Assembly: GCF_014200495.1 (NCBI RefSeq) | Contig: NZ_JACHBY010000002.1 | Coordinates: 248,001-312,000 of the forward strand | Origin: Mucilaginibacter geliditolerans | Lineage (GTDB): Bacteria; Bacteroidota; Bacteroidia; Sphingobacteriales; Sphingobacteriaceae | DNA length: 64,000 bases | Reading direction: 5' to 3' | Shown here: piece by piece, positions 9,360 through 18,280 of the stretch | Numbering within the stretch: the first letter of the stretch is position 1 | Layout: each line of letters begins with the position of its first letter | Notes under the pieces: model-generated | Told to the model about the DNA's origin: nothing | The model's database searches: none | What the model saw: the letters and a program-made list of their open reading frames with translations, nothing else | Position numbers and translations under genes: made by a program

Positions 9360-10784
9360 TTAACAAACCTGTATCACATCCATATTTAGCAACTGTCCCA
9401 ACTTACTGATCTTTGAAGCAATATGACCTACCCCAACTGCGCAGTGATGTGCCGGACCATGGCTATTCCAGTTATTCACAAACTTGCGGGCACCGATGCT
9501 GAATTTATAACGGCTATTAGTATTGCCGATCTCCAATATCGGCCCCGGTACTGAATCGCCTTCGGCTACCAATAGCATCAATTTACCGCCTGCTTGTTCA
9601 ACTACCGATAATAGCGTTACAGACCCATTTTTTACTGACATCTCTACCGATAAACCTCTTCCCACTTTACCATGATATACCTTTAATGGTCTTACTTTGG
9701 TTTTGCCTTCGGCGATTTTGATATGGCCGGGACCGTCATGCCCCATCAGTACTACATCATCCTTAAAATCCATAGCGTAATACTCGGTAAATGAACCACC
9801 CGCGCCAAAACTATCCATGATCTTCATGGCTTGCGCATTCTTTATCTCGTATTCTCCTGCAACAGGGATATTTCTAGCCGTTAATAACGAATTACCCAAT
9901 ATGATGGAGCTGATGGTATCTTCATTATCAAAATTGCCCGTGCCTTTATAGTAATAAGCCATTGAGCCTAACTGATACCGCGCTACCAGTTTATCTAATG
10001 CTACTGACGTTTTCGCAGCTCTTTCCAGTTCATCAACAGCGCAGTCCTCCTGCACATCAAACAGCTCGTAAAATTCTTTTACCCTGGCTGTTATTTCCTC
10101 ATCGCTGATCTCTTTTCGTAGCCCTGCCAATTCATCAACTTCAATCAGTTCAATGTGACCGCCAAAATGGGCATATTGCTGGGTAAGGTCGGAGTAAATA
10201 TCCAACATACCGCTGTAATAGTGCCCCATACCCCCCAAACGATTATAAGCCATAGTATGAGCAACCTTTGCAGCTTCTACCCATTCGGTTATTTCGTCCC
10301 AGCATTCAGGATCATCGTGCAGCATACCTGTTATCTGGTGAAATTTAATCCCGATGCGGTTAAAAACATTAGCTATTTCGGGAACAGGACATGCCGAACA
10401 ATAGGCCAGCCATTCACCAGTCATTTTTGTGCGGTCACTCATCTGGTTAAAACTTGTGTAATCAATGGCAGCCTCCGGAGATAGATTCAGGATAATAACC
10501 GGGACTTTTGAGCGCTGCACAACAGGTAATACAGTTGATGACAAGGCATAGGTGGTTACATATAAAAATATAAGGTCGACATCTTCTCTTCTAAACCGGC
10601 TGCCTGCTTCAAATGCTTTTTCAGCGGTATCTATCAAACCCAGGTTCACAATTTCGGGGTGAATAGCAGATAATTTTTGATCTACTACTGATAAATAGCT
10701 CTCCAAACGTTCTTTCAGACCTGAAAACTGCTCCCAATAAGCATCTAAACCAATACCGAATAAGCCAATTTTTAATGATTGCAT
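9360..10784 (-). CDS. L-fucose/L-arabinose isomerase-like protein
   Basis: This cytoplasmic protein of 474 residues has no signal peptide. The N-terminal half has the Rossmann-like fold of sugar isomerases (KIGLFGIGLDAYWEQFSGL..., DLIFLYVTTYALSSTVLPVVQ, SKVPVIILNL), and the middle carries the family segment YNRLGGMGHYYSGMLDIYSDLTQQYAHFGGHIELIEVDEL. The C-terminal half has FGAGGSFTEYYAMDF, GHDGPGHIKIAEG and NNWNSHGPAHHCAVGVGH, where the metal-binding Glu and His residues of fucose/arabinose isomerases would be. The subgroup is distant from both AraA and FucI, so the substrate is uncertain. Embedded between two hydrolase genes (9 nt and 3 nt spacing), it probably isomerises a monosaccharide released by them, such as L-fucose, L-galactose, L-arabinose or L-rhamnose. 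Confidence 0.75.
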   Translation of the reverse strand: MQSLKIGLFGIGLDAYWEQFSGLKERLESYLSVVDQKLSAIHPEIVNLGLIDTAEKAFEAGSRFRREDVDLIFLYVTTYALSSTVLPVVQRSKVPVIILNLSPEAAIDYTSFNQMSDRTKMTGEWLAYCSACPVPEIANVFNRIGIKFHQITGMLHDDPECWDEITEWVEAAKVAHTMAYNRLGGMGHYYSGMLDIYSDLTQQYAHFGGHIELIEVDELAGLRKEISDEEITARVKEFYELFDVQEDCAVDELERAAKTSVALDKLVARYQLGSMAYYYKGTGNFDNEDTISSIILGNSLLTARNIPVAGEYEIKNAQAMKIMDSFGAGGSFTEYYAMDFKDDVVLMGHDGPGHIKIAEGKTKVRPLKVYHGKVGRGLSVEMSVKNGSVTLLSVVEQAGGKLMLLVAEGDSVPGPILEIGNTNSRYKFSIGARKFVNNWNSHGPAHHCAVGVGHIASKISKLGQLLNMDVIQVC

Positions 10785-10787
10785 ATA

Positions 10788-11912
10788 TTATTTTTTAACT
10801 TTTACCGGAGGTGCTACAAAGTTCACTTCACTTTTACCCATATCTTTTGATGTGGCTACAGCTATACCCCGCTGTTGTGTTTTATCAACTGCGCAATAAA
10901 AGTGATAAACAACTCCTTTCCATTTTACAAGATACGATTTATGGGCAAATTCATTATCAAAAGGCTCTGACGACTGGATGAGTTTTGCACCGTTCCAATC
11001 CGTCCAGTGAATTAAATCATAAGAACAGGCAAAACGGTTAAACACCCCGCCGGGACCGATTTTCCAAAACGCGCCGAAATAAAACATCACGTACACATTA
11101 CCAATCTTTTGAATATCCGGGTCGCCGGTTATGCCGGGGCCATGGTTTAGTACGGGATCTTTTCCATAGCGTGCCCAATGCAGCATATCATCAGATGTTG
11201 CCATTCCTATTCGCTCTGCACCGTGTTTTTTGTCGACACTATCGCCATTAGCATTGTAATACATTACGAACTCGTGGCCCGTAAGCTTTGATTTATCCCA
11301 GATCACAGTTTCCTTATATTGTGTATGATTATCCCACCAGGAAACATCCTTATCAAGCACCGATAGAACCGGGTGATCTAACCGTGTCCATTCATGCGCT
11401 ACCGTTGGGTTCTGATCTGTATAAGCTATACCAATGGAAAGCATTCCTTTCTCATACCCACGATCATGTCCACCGAAGTAGGACATCCAATATTTGCCAT
11501 CATATTTTTGCAGTTCATAGCTTCCTCCCCATTTGGTATCAATTAGCGCAGGATAGCCCGCTTTTTGATTATTATCCCAATTGGTAGTATCGGAGAACGA
11601 CATGAGCTTGCCCGTGGTCTCCCAATGTAACAGATCCTTACTGTTAACCAGCCAGGTTTCATAGCCACGCCCATTGAAGATAATATAGGTCATGAACCAT
11701 TTATTGCCTTTACGGAAGATGGTTGGACAATCCACTTTTTTTGAATTATCAATGGGTACCACAACCAAACCGTATTTGTATGGTGTTTTAACCTGGTCGT
11801 ACACCTGCTGCATTACATTACCAGGCACTTTGTTAATATCGGATTGCGCCTTAGCGTTACCTAATCCGGCTATGCCAATGAGTGCTATTAATATGATTTG
11901 TTTAACTTTCAT
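10788..11912 (-). CDS. Secreted five-bladed beta-propeller glycoside hydrolase (GH43/GH117/GH143-like)
   Basis: This protein has 374 residues and a signal peptide (MKVKQIILIALIGIAGLGNAKAQ). The mature part shows repeated propeller strands with the usual acidic residues: KKVDCPTIFRKGNKWFMTYI, DGKYWMSYFGG, HEFVMYYNA, TGDPDIQKIGNVYVMFYFGAF and VVYHFYCAV. Segments of the type SKDLLHWETTGK, SDDMLHWARYGKDPVL and SYDLIHWTDWNGAKLI, one per blade, are typical of GH43-related proteins. The fold call is firm but the family is not: GH43, GH117 and GH143-type propellers all look like this at single-sequence level. In this pectin-like locus it could be an exo-arabinosidase or a hydrolase of a rare acidic sugar. 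Start and stop fit tightly between its neighbours (3 nt and 14 nt gaps). Confidence 0.75.
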   Translation of the reverse strand: MKVKQIILIALIGIAGLGNAKAQSDINKVPGNVMQQVYDQVKTPYKYGLVVVPIDNSKKVDCPTIFRKGNKWFMTYIIFNGRGYETWLVNSKDLLHWETTGKLMSFSDTTNWDNNQKAGYPALIDTKWGGSYELQKYDGKYWMSYFGGHDRGYEKGMLSIGIAYTDQNPTVAHEWTRLDHPVLSVLDKDVSWWDNHTQYKETVIWDKSKLTGHEFVMYYNANGDSVDKKHGAERIGMATSDDMLHWARYGKDPVLNHGPGITGDPDIQKIGNVYVMFYFGAFWKIGPGGVFNRFACSYDLIHWTDWNGAKLIQSSEPFDNEFAHKSYLVKWKGVVYHFYCAVDKTQQRGIAVATSKDMGKSEVNFVAPPVKVKK

Positions 11913-11926
11913 ACTGATTTGATTGT

Positions 11927-14680
11927 CTATTTGTATGCGCTAAAATGATAGATCCCCGAGCCTGTTTTTATTAATGCTTTACCATCCTTATAACCTAAAA
12001 ACTGATTTTTATTAACCGGTTTTCCATCTTCAGTAATTACTGAACCGGGGTTGGCCGGCAGGTATATTATGGCATTGGTATTTGCAGGAATCTGAACTGT
12101 AAGATCGAACCTATTGCTAATTTTTTTCCAGTCTGTGGTAATGGTGCCATAGGGCGATTCATAGCTGGCTTTGGCGTAAGTTATATCACCAACAGGCTCA
12201 GGCTTTATTTCAATTTTATTCATGGCGATGGCATCCGGCGCTGGCCGTATGCCTGCCAAACCACCATAAAACCATTCCATAATATGGCCCAGCATGAGGT
12301 GATTGTTGGATACCTGCGGCAATGCTCCCCATGATTCTGTTAACGAAGTTGCCCCATGCGCTAACTGGTAACCATATCCGGGCACATCCGAGCGACTGTT
12401 CATATCAAAGATCACATCCGAACGTCCCGCATTATCCAATGCCTTCAACAAATAACGAAATCCAATATCACCAGCGGTAAGGCTGTTACCATGATCTTTC
12501 AGTTCCTTCACAATATTGTTGATCACAGCGTCTTTATTCTGTGTCTCAACCAAACCCATGTATACAGATATGGAATTTGCTGTTTGGCTGCCGGTGCCAT
12601 ATTCTTTGGTTTGCGCATTAAAGAACGCTTTATTATAAGCTTGTTTAACATTTGCTGCTAAAGCATTATAGGTTGCAACATCCTGGGTTTTCCCTAAAAG
12701 CTTAGCCACTTTAGCTATTATATCGAGGTCATAATAATAAAAAGCTGTAGCCGTAATGCCTTTTGGTGTTTGCTGGGAATAGCCCGGCGTTTTAGGTCCC
12801 TGGTCGTACCAGTCGCCGAGTCCCTCAGTGAGCATATGATGATCGGCTTTCGTGCCTAAATAATCGATATAGCGTTTCATCATATCGTAGCTATTGGCCA
12901 GCACATCTTTATCACCATACCATTCATAAACGTACCATGGTAGTATGATGCTATTACTTCCCCACTCCGGTGAATCACGGAATGGCTCGCCGAATTTGGT
13001 GTATTCAGGTGCTATCTCGGGTATTAAACCTTCGGGTGTTTGTGCCAGGCGCATATCGTTTATACATTTTAGCGCCAGGCGATGGATATCATAATTATAA
13101 TGTATTGAATTCCCTACTAAATGTACTTCTTCCAGCCAACCCAATTTTTCGCGGTGCGGGCAATCGGTAAACAGACTTGCCATATTGCTTTTTATGGCCC
13201 AGTCTATCAACTTAAAACTACGGTTAAACAGATCATTTGAACAGCTAAAACTACCTACAGTAGCGGCAGAGTTGCGCGTATGTAAGCCCCTTATATCCAA
13301 CAAAACAGGCAACTGATTAGGGTTAGCTTCGCCTTGCTGAACAGCGCCTTCCACCTGCAAATACCGGAAACCATAATAAGTAAACTGCGGATGCCATGTT
13401 TCAGATCCGCCGCCTTTTAATATATAATTGTAATAATGTGGTTTGCCTGATCCTGTTTGATTTGCACTACCATCAGGATGAATTAATTCAGCAGGTGTGA
13501 TCCTTACTGTATCCCCCTTTTTTCCCTGCACCGTAATTTGCGGTATGCCTGATGCGTTTTGACCCAAATCATAAACCCATGCGCCATTGCCTATATTTTT
13601 TTTGCTGATGGGTGTAAATTCCTGCATTACCTTCAGCGGATCGGCGGCCTGCGCGTTTAATTGCGGCGAACCTGTAACTGCAATTGCATTTTGCCATTTT
13701 GTATCATCAAAATCAGCCGTGTTCCATCCGCGTTGTTCCAGATTGGCATTGTAATCTTCACCGCCGTAGATGCTGGTAAAAACAATAGGGCCGGGAGCCG
13801 TTTTCCAGCTTTCATCACTTACTAAATTACTTACGGAGCCATCTTTATATTCAATTACCAATCGGCAGATCATTTTAGGATAGCCATAAGCGCCGGTCAT
13901 TTTGCGGTAGCGTTTATCTCGTGGAATATAATAGAAGCCATTGCCAAGCATTATGCCCAGCGCATTATTGCCCTGTACCAGCTTATCTGTCAGATCAAAA
14001 GGCACATACAGCGCCAGTTTATCATATTGAGTCCAACCGGGATCGAGGAAATGATCGCCTACTTTATTACCATTCAAGCTCATATCAAAATGACCCAGAC
14101 CACAGATATACATCGTAGCTTTTTTTACAGGCTTACTGATAGTAAAAGTTTTGCGCAGCAAAGGCAGCACATCATTAGCAGGCGGTAAACCTTTAGGCCC
14201 TTTACCTGCCTGAAAAGGCACCATGCGCATGGAATCAGGCATTTGCGCATAGGCTATCCATTTTGCCCCGGCCCAGTCGGTGGTTGCCAGCAACCCCATT
14301 TGCCATTTTGCGGTTTCACTCCATGTGGATACATGTTGATGATTATCCCAAACCATTACCTTCCAGTAATAAGTTTTAGCTGATATAAGTGTCTTACCTG
14401 TATAAGCTATCTCGATTGATGTTGATGAATTTATACGCTTTGAATCCCAGATGTTACCTATGTTCTTATCTAAACTTTCAACATTATCACTTACCAAAAC
14501 ACAGTAAGCCGTTTGCATAACATTACGCCCATCAAATTGCAGTTTCCAACTCAATTTTGGTGATGAAGCTTCAACACCCATTGGGTTGCTTTTATACTCG
14601 CATTGTAAATTAGCTACCTTTAGTGCTTGAGAAAACACTTGTAACGGAAACAGTAAAAGCAGTATATAAAATCTTTTCAT
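11927..14680 (-). CDS. GH78 alpha-L-rhamnosidase, secreted
   Basis: The protein has 917 residues with signal peptide MKRFYILLLLFPLQVFSQ. The order is fibronectin-like domain (about 20-130, LKVANLQCEYKSNPMGVEASSPKLSW), Bac_rhamnosid_N / CBM67-like jelly roll (about 165-330, GLGHFDMSLNGNKVGDHFLDPGWTQYDK), beta-sandwich (about 345-465), (alpha/alpha)6 six-hairpin catalytic barrel (about 475-815) and a C-terminal sandwich. The catalytic-region signature TDCPHREKLGWLEE lies at residues 505-518, with Asp506 and the following Glu residues matching GH78. It removes terminal alpha-L-rhamnose, as found in rhamnogalacturonans. It shares the transcript with the flanking genes (14 and 21 nt gaps). Confidence 0.93.
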   Translation of the reverse strand: MKRFYILLLLFPLQVFSQALKVANLQCEYKSNPMGVEASSPKLSWKLQFDGRNVMQTAYCVLVSDNVESLDKNIGNIWDSKRINSSTSIEIAYTGKTLISAKTYYWKVMVWDNHQHVSTWSETAKWQMGLLATTDWAGAKWIAYAQMPDSMRMVPFQAGKGPKGLPPANDVLPLLRKTFTISKPVKKATMYICGLGHFDMSLNGNKVGDHFLDPGWTQYDKLALYVPFDLTDKLVQGNNALGIMLGNGFYYIPRDKRYRKMTGAYGYPKMICRLVIEYKDGSVSNLVSDESWKTAPGPIVFTSIYGGEDYNANLEQRGWNTADFDDTKWQNAIAVTGSPQLNAQAADPLKVMQEFTPISKKNIGNGAWVYDLGQNASGIPQITVQGKKGDTVRITPAELIHPDGSANQTGSGKPHYYNYILKGGGSETWHPQFTYYGFRYLQVEGAVQQGEANPNQLPVLLDIRGLHTRNSAATVGSFSCSNDLFNRSFKLIDWAIKSNMASLFTDCPHREKLGWLEEVHLVGNSIHYNYDIHRLALKCINDMRLAQTPEGLIPEIAPEYTKFGEPFRDSPEWGSNSIILPWYVYEWYGDKDVLANSYDMMKRYIDYLGTKADHHMLTEGLGDWYDQGPKTPGYSQQTPKGITATAFYYYDLDIIAKVAKLLGKTQDVATYNALAANVKQAYNKAFFNAQTKEYGTGSQTANSISVYMGLVETQNKDAVINNIVKELKDHGNSLTAGDIGFRYLLKALDNAGRSDVIFDMNSRSDVPGYGYQLAHGATSLTESWGALPQVSNNHLMLGHIMEWFYGGLAGIRPAPDAIAMNKIEIKPEPVGDITYAKASYESPYGTITTDWKKISNRFDLTVQIPANTNAIIYLPANPGSVITEDGKPVNKNQFLGYKDGKALIKTGSGIYHFSAYK

Positions 14681-14701
14681 TTAGCTATAATTTTAGCAGT
14701 A

Positions 14702-17700
14702 TTACTGCATTTCAAATCCTGATATAATTAAACCATCCGCATCAACAGCGGTTAATATTACTTTATAATTCCCTGCATTTATACTTGTGCCTGTAGTTGT
14801 GCTAACCGTACCCGATTTACCTTTTGTCAATGGCTTAAAGCTCAATACTTCAGTTTTCATTATTGTGCCATCGGCAGCCTGTAAGTGCATATTAACGGTG
14901 TATGCTTTCTGACTTGTATTGTAATATTTAAACCGCAAGGCATAGCTATCGGCAACACCGGGGGTTATGCCTAATATCACTTTACCACCTGATGATTTTG
15001 TAAAACGGATTATCTTTTTCTTATCCAATGTATCCTGAACTGCACCATCGCCTTGCACAAGGGCATTAGCAACACCATAATTTACGCTTCGTTTTAAATC
15101 GGTAGCGGGTTCAAGGGTTGTTACAGGCAACACTATTACTGTATATTTTTGTCCATCAGTATAAGCGCCTAAAACAACTGTTGTATGAACCGGAAACCTC
15201 TTTTTATATAAGGCGAAGTCCGTACCACCATTTTCATCCGTTTGCAGGGATAAACCGGTTGGCAGATAATCTTTAAGCCATTCCGGGCGATTTTCAGGTT
15301 TTACATTCATAGCTACATAAATGTCACTCGCGGCAGCAAGCGTAAAACTCACCCCGGCTGATTTTGCAGCCGATGTTTTGATCCAATCAGCACCATACAA
15401 AGCGGGCGGCAATTCACTAAAATGGATATCAGCATCCGCATAAGCCTGTTGCCCTATATCCAGCCATGATTGTATCGATCCTTTGGATTGTTTATCGGCT
15501 TTCAGCTCTTTTATTACACCACCCGATGATGGCGCAGATACAACCTTATGATCAAGCGTACTGATCGCGACAGCAGAAACAATAGCCTCGCCAGCGGCTG
15601 TATGTGGGAAGGATATTTGCAGTTGCCCGCCGGTTACATGCACGGTAACCGTCTTTTTAAGCGCATTATCAGTACCTGCTTCTTTCCAAATATCCAGGTC
15701 CTTAATTATGATTTTGTTGTTAACCGCCACATCAAACATACGCCAGCCGTTGCAGTCCATACCACCACCTATGCCATACCAGGACTCAGTAAAATATAGT
15801 TCAACTTTATAATCGCCATCAGGTACCGGGAAGTTGTATTTAAGCTTATTCATTCCAAACCTGTACGATTGAAAAAGCTGTGCATCATCAGTTGATCTTA
15901 TCACATCAAAAGTGCGCTGCTGACTGCCAAAAAATGCGGGCATTCCATCGTAATCATCCGTCCACGAAGTTGAGCCCCACGTGTTTTTGTTAGTTTGATG
16001 AGCATCTGCCATCCATAAATTGCCTTGCTTATCGGTATAATCCGGGCCACCGCAATTAACGCGGTATAGGTATTTGTACCCAACTGCGGGTTTTAAAATT
16101 GATGAATTTATTTCTGTTAACGACTTTAAATGCGGTGCATCCGGCAAATAATTTAAAACAATATAATCCTGTGCTACAGCGTTGCCATTTACATAGCCAA
16201 CCGCGTACAGAACATTATACTTAACATTCACTCCATCCCATTGAAAGTGTGTGCCTATGCCCTGCCTTGTTTTTTTACCTAGGGAAACGGTTTTCACATC
16301 GTTAAAAAGTTCAACCTCATCGCAGTTGGAGTAAACACTAATGCTATCCTTTTTACCCGGCTTTAACCACCTGTTGGGCCAGGTATGCGATACGATGTAA
16401 ACCATCGGTTCTTTTGCTTTATCAGCATAATTAGCACGGTACATGTAAAATGCATCAAGCGGTTGCCCCCAAACGGTAAATAGTCCCTTATAATTAATCG
16501 GGCCTACCCTATCCAATTCGCGATTGCCTTCGCCGCCCTGTACCCTGCCCGGGTTTTCGTGCGAGTACAATAACCACATGAATTGTCCGGCCGCATTTTG
16601 TTTGGCTGACTCTGCTAAACGCACTTTGGTTTCAAGCAATTGGCTCATGCGGTCCTCACTTAAAATATTGGTTTTATTGAATGGGCCTTCCGTATGCAGA
16701 TCGATACTGCGCCATGCGCCGTATTCTCCAACCAACACATCTTTTTGCAGGTCCTGCGCATAATCCAATGGATTACCGCCATAGGTACCCGACCAGTTTT
16801 GCGGCACGTCCCAATCAGTCCCCCGCCCGCCGTTACAGGTAGTTATTTTTCTTTGGCTTGATGCGGTTGGATCGAGACTACGTATAATAGCTGAACATTC
16901 CTTTGCAAAATCCTCCGGCAAACGGCTTTCGTTCTGCAATCCCCATAAAATTAGCGACGGATTGTTACGACGTTCCTTCACCCAATCGCGCAGCAAAGCC
17001 TTGTAGTTTTCCCTGAACTCAGGCGTATCATACCAAATATGCGCCGAATATTGCGGCCACCAGAGTATTCCCAGTTTATCCCAGTATTTCTGATATTCCA
17101 GGTTATGTGGCTGGTGCGCGTCACGAAAAGCATTAAAACCCGCCGATCGCAGCTGCATTACTCTTGCCCTGATCTCCTGGTTACTGAATGCAGCACTGTT
17201 GCCCATCAGGTGTTCGTATTCGGCTATGCCGTTGATAAATACAGGCTTGCCGTTCAGGTAAAAGCGATTATCGCCATTATTACGACCAATAGGCCAGCTG
17301 ATCCAGCGGATGCCATAAGGGATTGAGGTTTGATCAACTACTTTTCCGTTAATGAGCACTTGTGCTACAACCGTGTACAAATACGGATCACTAAGCGACC
17401 ATAAATGAACCTGCTTAATTTCCGGCACGATCTGCTTAACAATATTTGTTTCACCCACCCCGAGGGTTAATTTTGATTCAGTTTGAGTAACTAGATTTCC
17501 TTTTACATCAATAAGCTTATTTACAACGGTTGCTATAACTGGCGCGGATGTATAATTCTTTACCTCAGTCTCTAAATTCAACGTGGCTGATCTTTCAGAA
17601 ACAGTGGTATCATTCCACACATGGATCCCAAAAGGCTCTATTCTTACGGGATCAGTAACAATCAGATGCACCGGTCTGAAAATACCCATCGGTTGTGAGC

Positions 17701-18280
17701 CTTCCGAGAAACCGGGATCATCAGAACAGCCACCACATACCCAAGGCAGATCTTTGATGAATGCCGGATGATCAGCGCGAACACATAACAGGTTATTGCC
17801 TGTTTTAATGGCATTGGTAATATCGATAGTAAAAGTTGTGCGTCCGCCTGCATGGTAGCCAACCTGTGTGCCGTTTAACCAAACTGTAGCATACGAGCCA
17901 ACGCCTTCAAACCATAAAAAATAACGTTTACCTGGTTGGCGAGGGGCAATAGTAAACACCTTACGATACCATGCATAACCATGCAAATTGCCATGTTTTA
18001 AGCGACGATATCCACCATAAGTATCCCAGTTATGAGGTACATCAACTGTTAGCCAGCTTTTATCAGGAAAACCAGCTTTTTCAAAACCTTTGTAAGCATT
18101 AATATCTTTTTCATTGGCGATGGTGCGCCAGTTGTTGTTTAACAACATTTCCTGCCGGAAACTTTGCTGCGCGATGACAGGCCTGCCTGTAAAAAGCAGG
18201 ACAAGGACCATAAAAAACATAAAAACCGGCTGGGTTACCAGCCGGGATCCATAAGATCTATTTACTTTATGCTTCCTCAT
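14702..18280 (-). CDS. Large GH2 glycoside hydrolase with malectin-like C-terminal domain
   Basis: This 1192-residue exported protein has a longer n-region followed by the hydrophobic core FMFFMVLVLLFTGRPVIAQ. GH2 jelly roll (about 45-210), Ig-like (about 215-325) and TIM barrel (about 330-640) precede a DUF4982-like Ig domain (DSISVYSNCDEVELFNDVKTVSLG). A malectin/di-glucose-binding-like domain follows at about 720-930 (YRVNCGGPDYTDKQGNLW... DGDYKVELYFTESWYG), with further beta-rich regions after it. Acid/base Glu451 (LWGLQNE) and nucleophile Glu519 (LVGEYG) are both present. The enzyme is a large multidomain GH2; candidates include beta-glucuronidase, beta-galactosidase or alpha-L-arabinopyranosidase. 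Its start codon shares one base with the GH95 stop (TAATG), which implies translational coupling. Confidence 0.88.
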   Translation of the reverse strand: MRKHKVNRSYGSRLVTQPVFMFFMVLVLLFTGRPVIAQQSFRQEMLLNNNWRTIANEKDINAYKGFEKAGFPDKSWLTVDVPHNWDTYGGYRRLKHGNLHGYAWYRKVFTIAPRQPGKRYFLWFEGVGSYATVWLNGTQVGYHAGGRTTFTIDITNAIKTGNNLLCVRADHPAFIKDLPWVCGGCSDDPGFSEGSQPMGIFRPVHLIVTDPVRIEPFGIHVWNDTTVSERSATLNLETEVKNYTSAPVIATVVNKLIDVKGNLVTQTESKLTLGVGETNIVKQIVPEIKQVHLWSLSDPYLYTVVAQVLINGKVVDQTSIPYGIRWISWPIGRNNGDNRFYLNGKPVFINGIAEYEHLMGNSAAFSNQEIRARVMQLRSAGFNAFRDAHQPHNLEYQKYWDKLGILWWPQYSAHIWYDTPEFRENYKALLRDWVKERRNNPSLILWGLQNESRLPEDFAKECSAIIRSLDPTASSQRKITTCNGGRGTDWDVPQNWSGTYGGNPLDYAQDLQKDVLVGEYGAWRSIDLHTEGPFNKTNILSEDRMSQLLETKVRLAESAKQNAAGQFMWLLYSHENPGRVQGGEGNRELDRVGPINYKGLFTVWGQPLDAFYMYRANYADKAKEPMVYIVSHTWPNRWLKPGKKDSISVYSNCDEVELFNDVKTVSLGKKTRQGIGTHFQWDGVNVKYNVLYAVGYVNGNAVAQDYIVLNYLPDAPHLKSLTEINSSILKPAVGYKYLYRVNCGGPDYTDKQGNLWMADAHQTNKNTWGSTSWTDDYDGMPAFFGSQQRTFDVIRSTDDAQLFQSYRFGMNKLKYNFPVPDGDYKVELYFTESWYGIGGGMDCNGWRMFDVAVNNKIIIKDLDIWKEAGTDNALKKTVTVHVTGGQLQISFPHTAAGEAIVSAVAISTLDHKVVSAPSSGGVIKELKADKQSKGSIQSWLDIGQQAYADADIHFSELPPALYGADWIKTSAAKSAGVSFTLAAASDIYVAMNVKPENRPEWLKDYLPTGLSLQTDENGGTDFALYKKRFPVHTTVVLGAYTDGQKYTVIVLPVTTLEPATDLKRSVNYGVANALVQGDGAVQDTLDKKKIIRFTKSSGGKVILGITPGVADSYALRFKYYNTSQKAYTVNMHLQAADGTIMKTEVLSFKPLTKGKSGTVSTTTGTSINAGNYKVILTAVDADGLIISGFEMQ

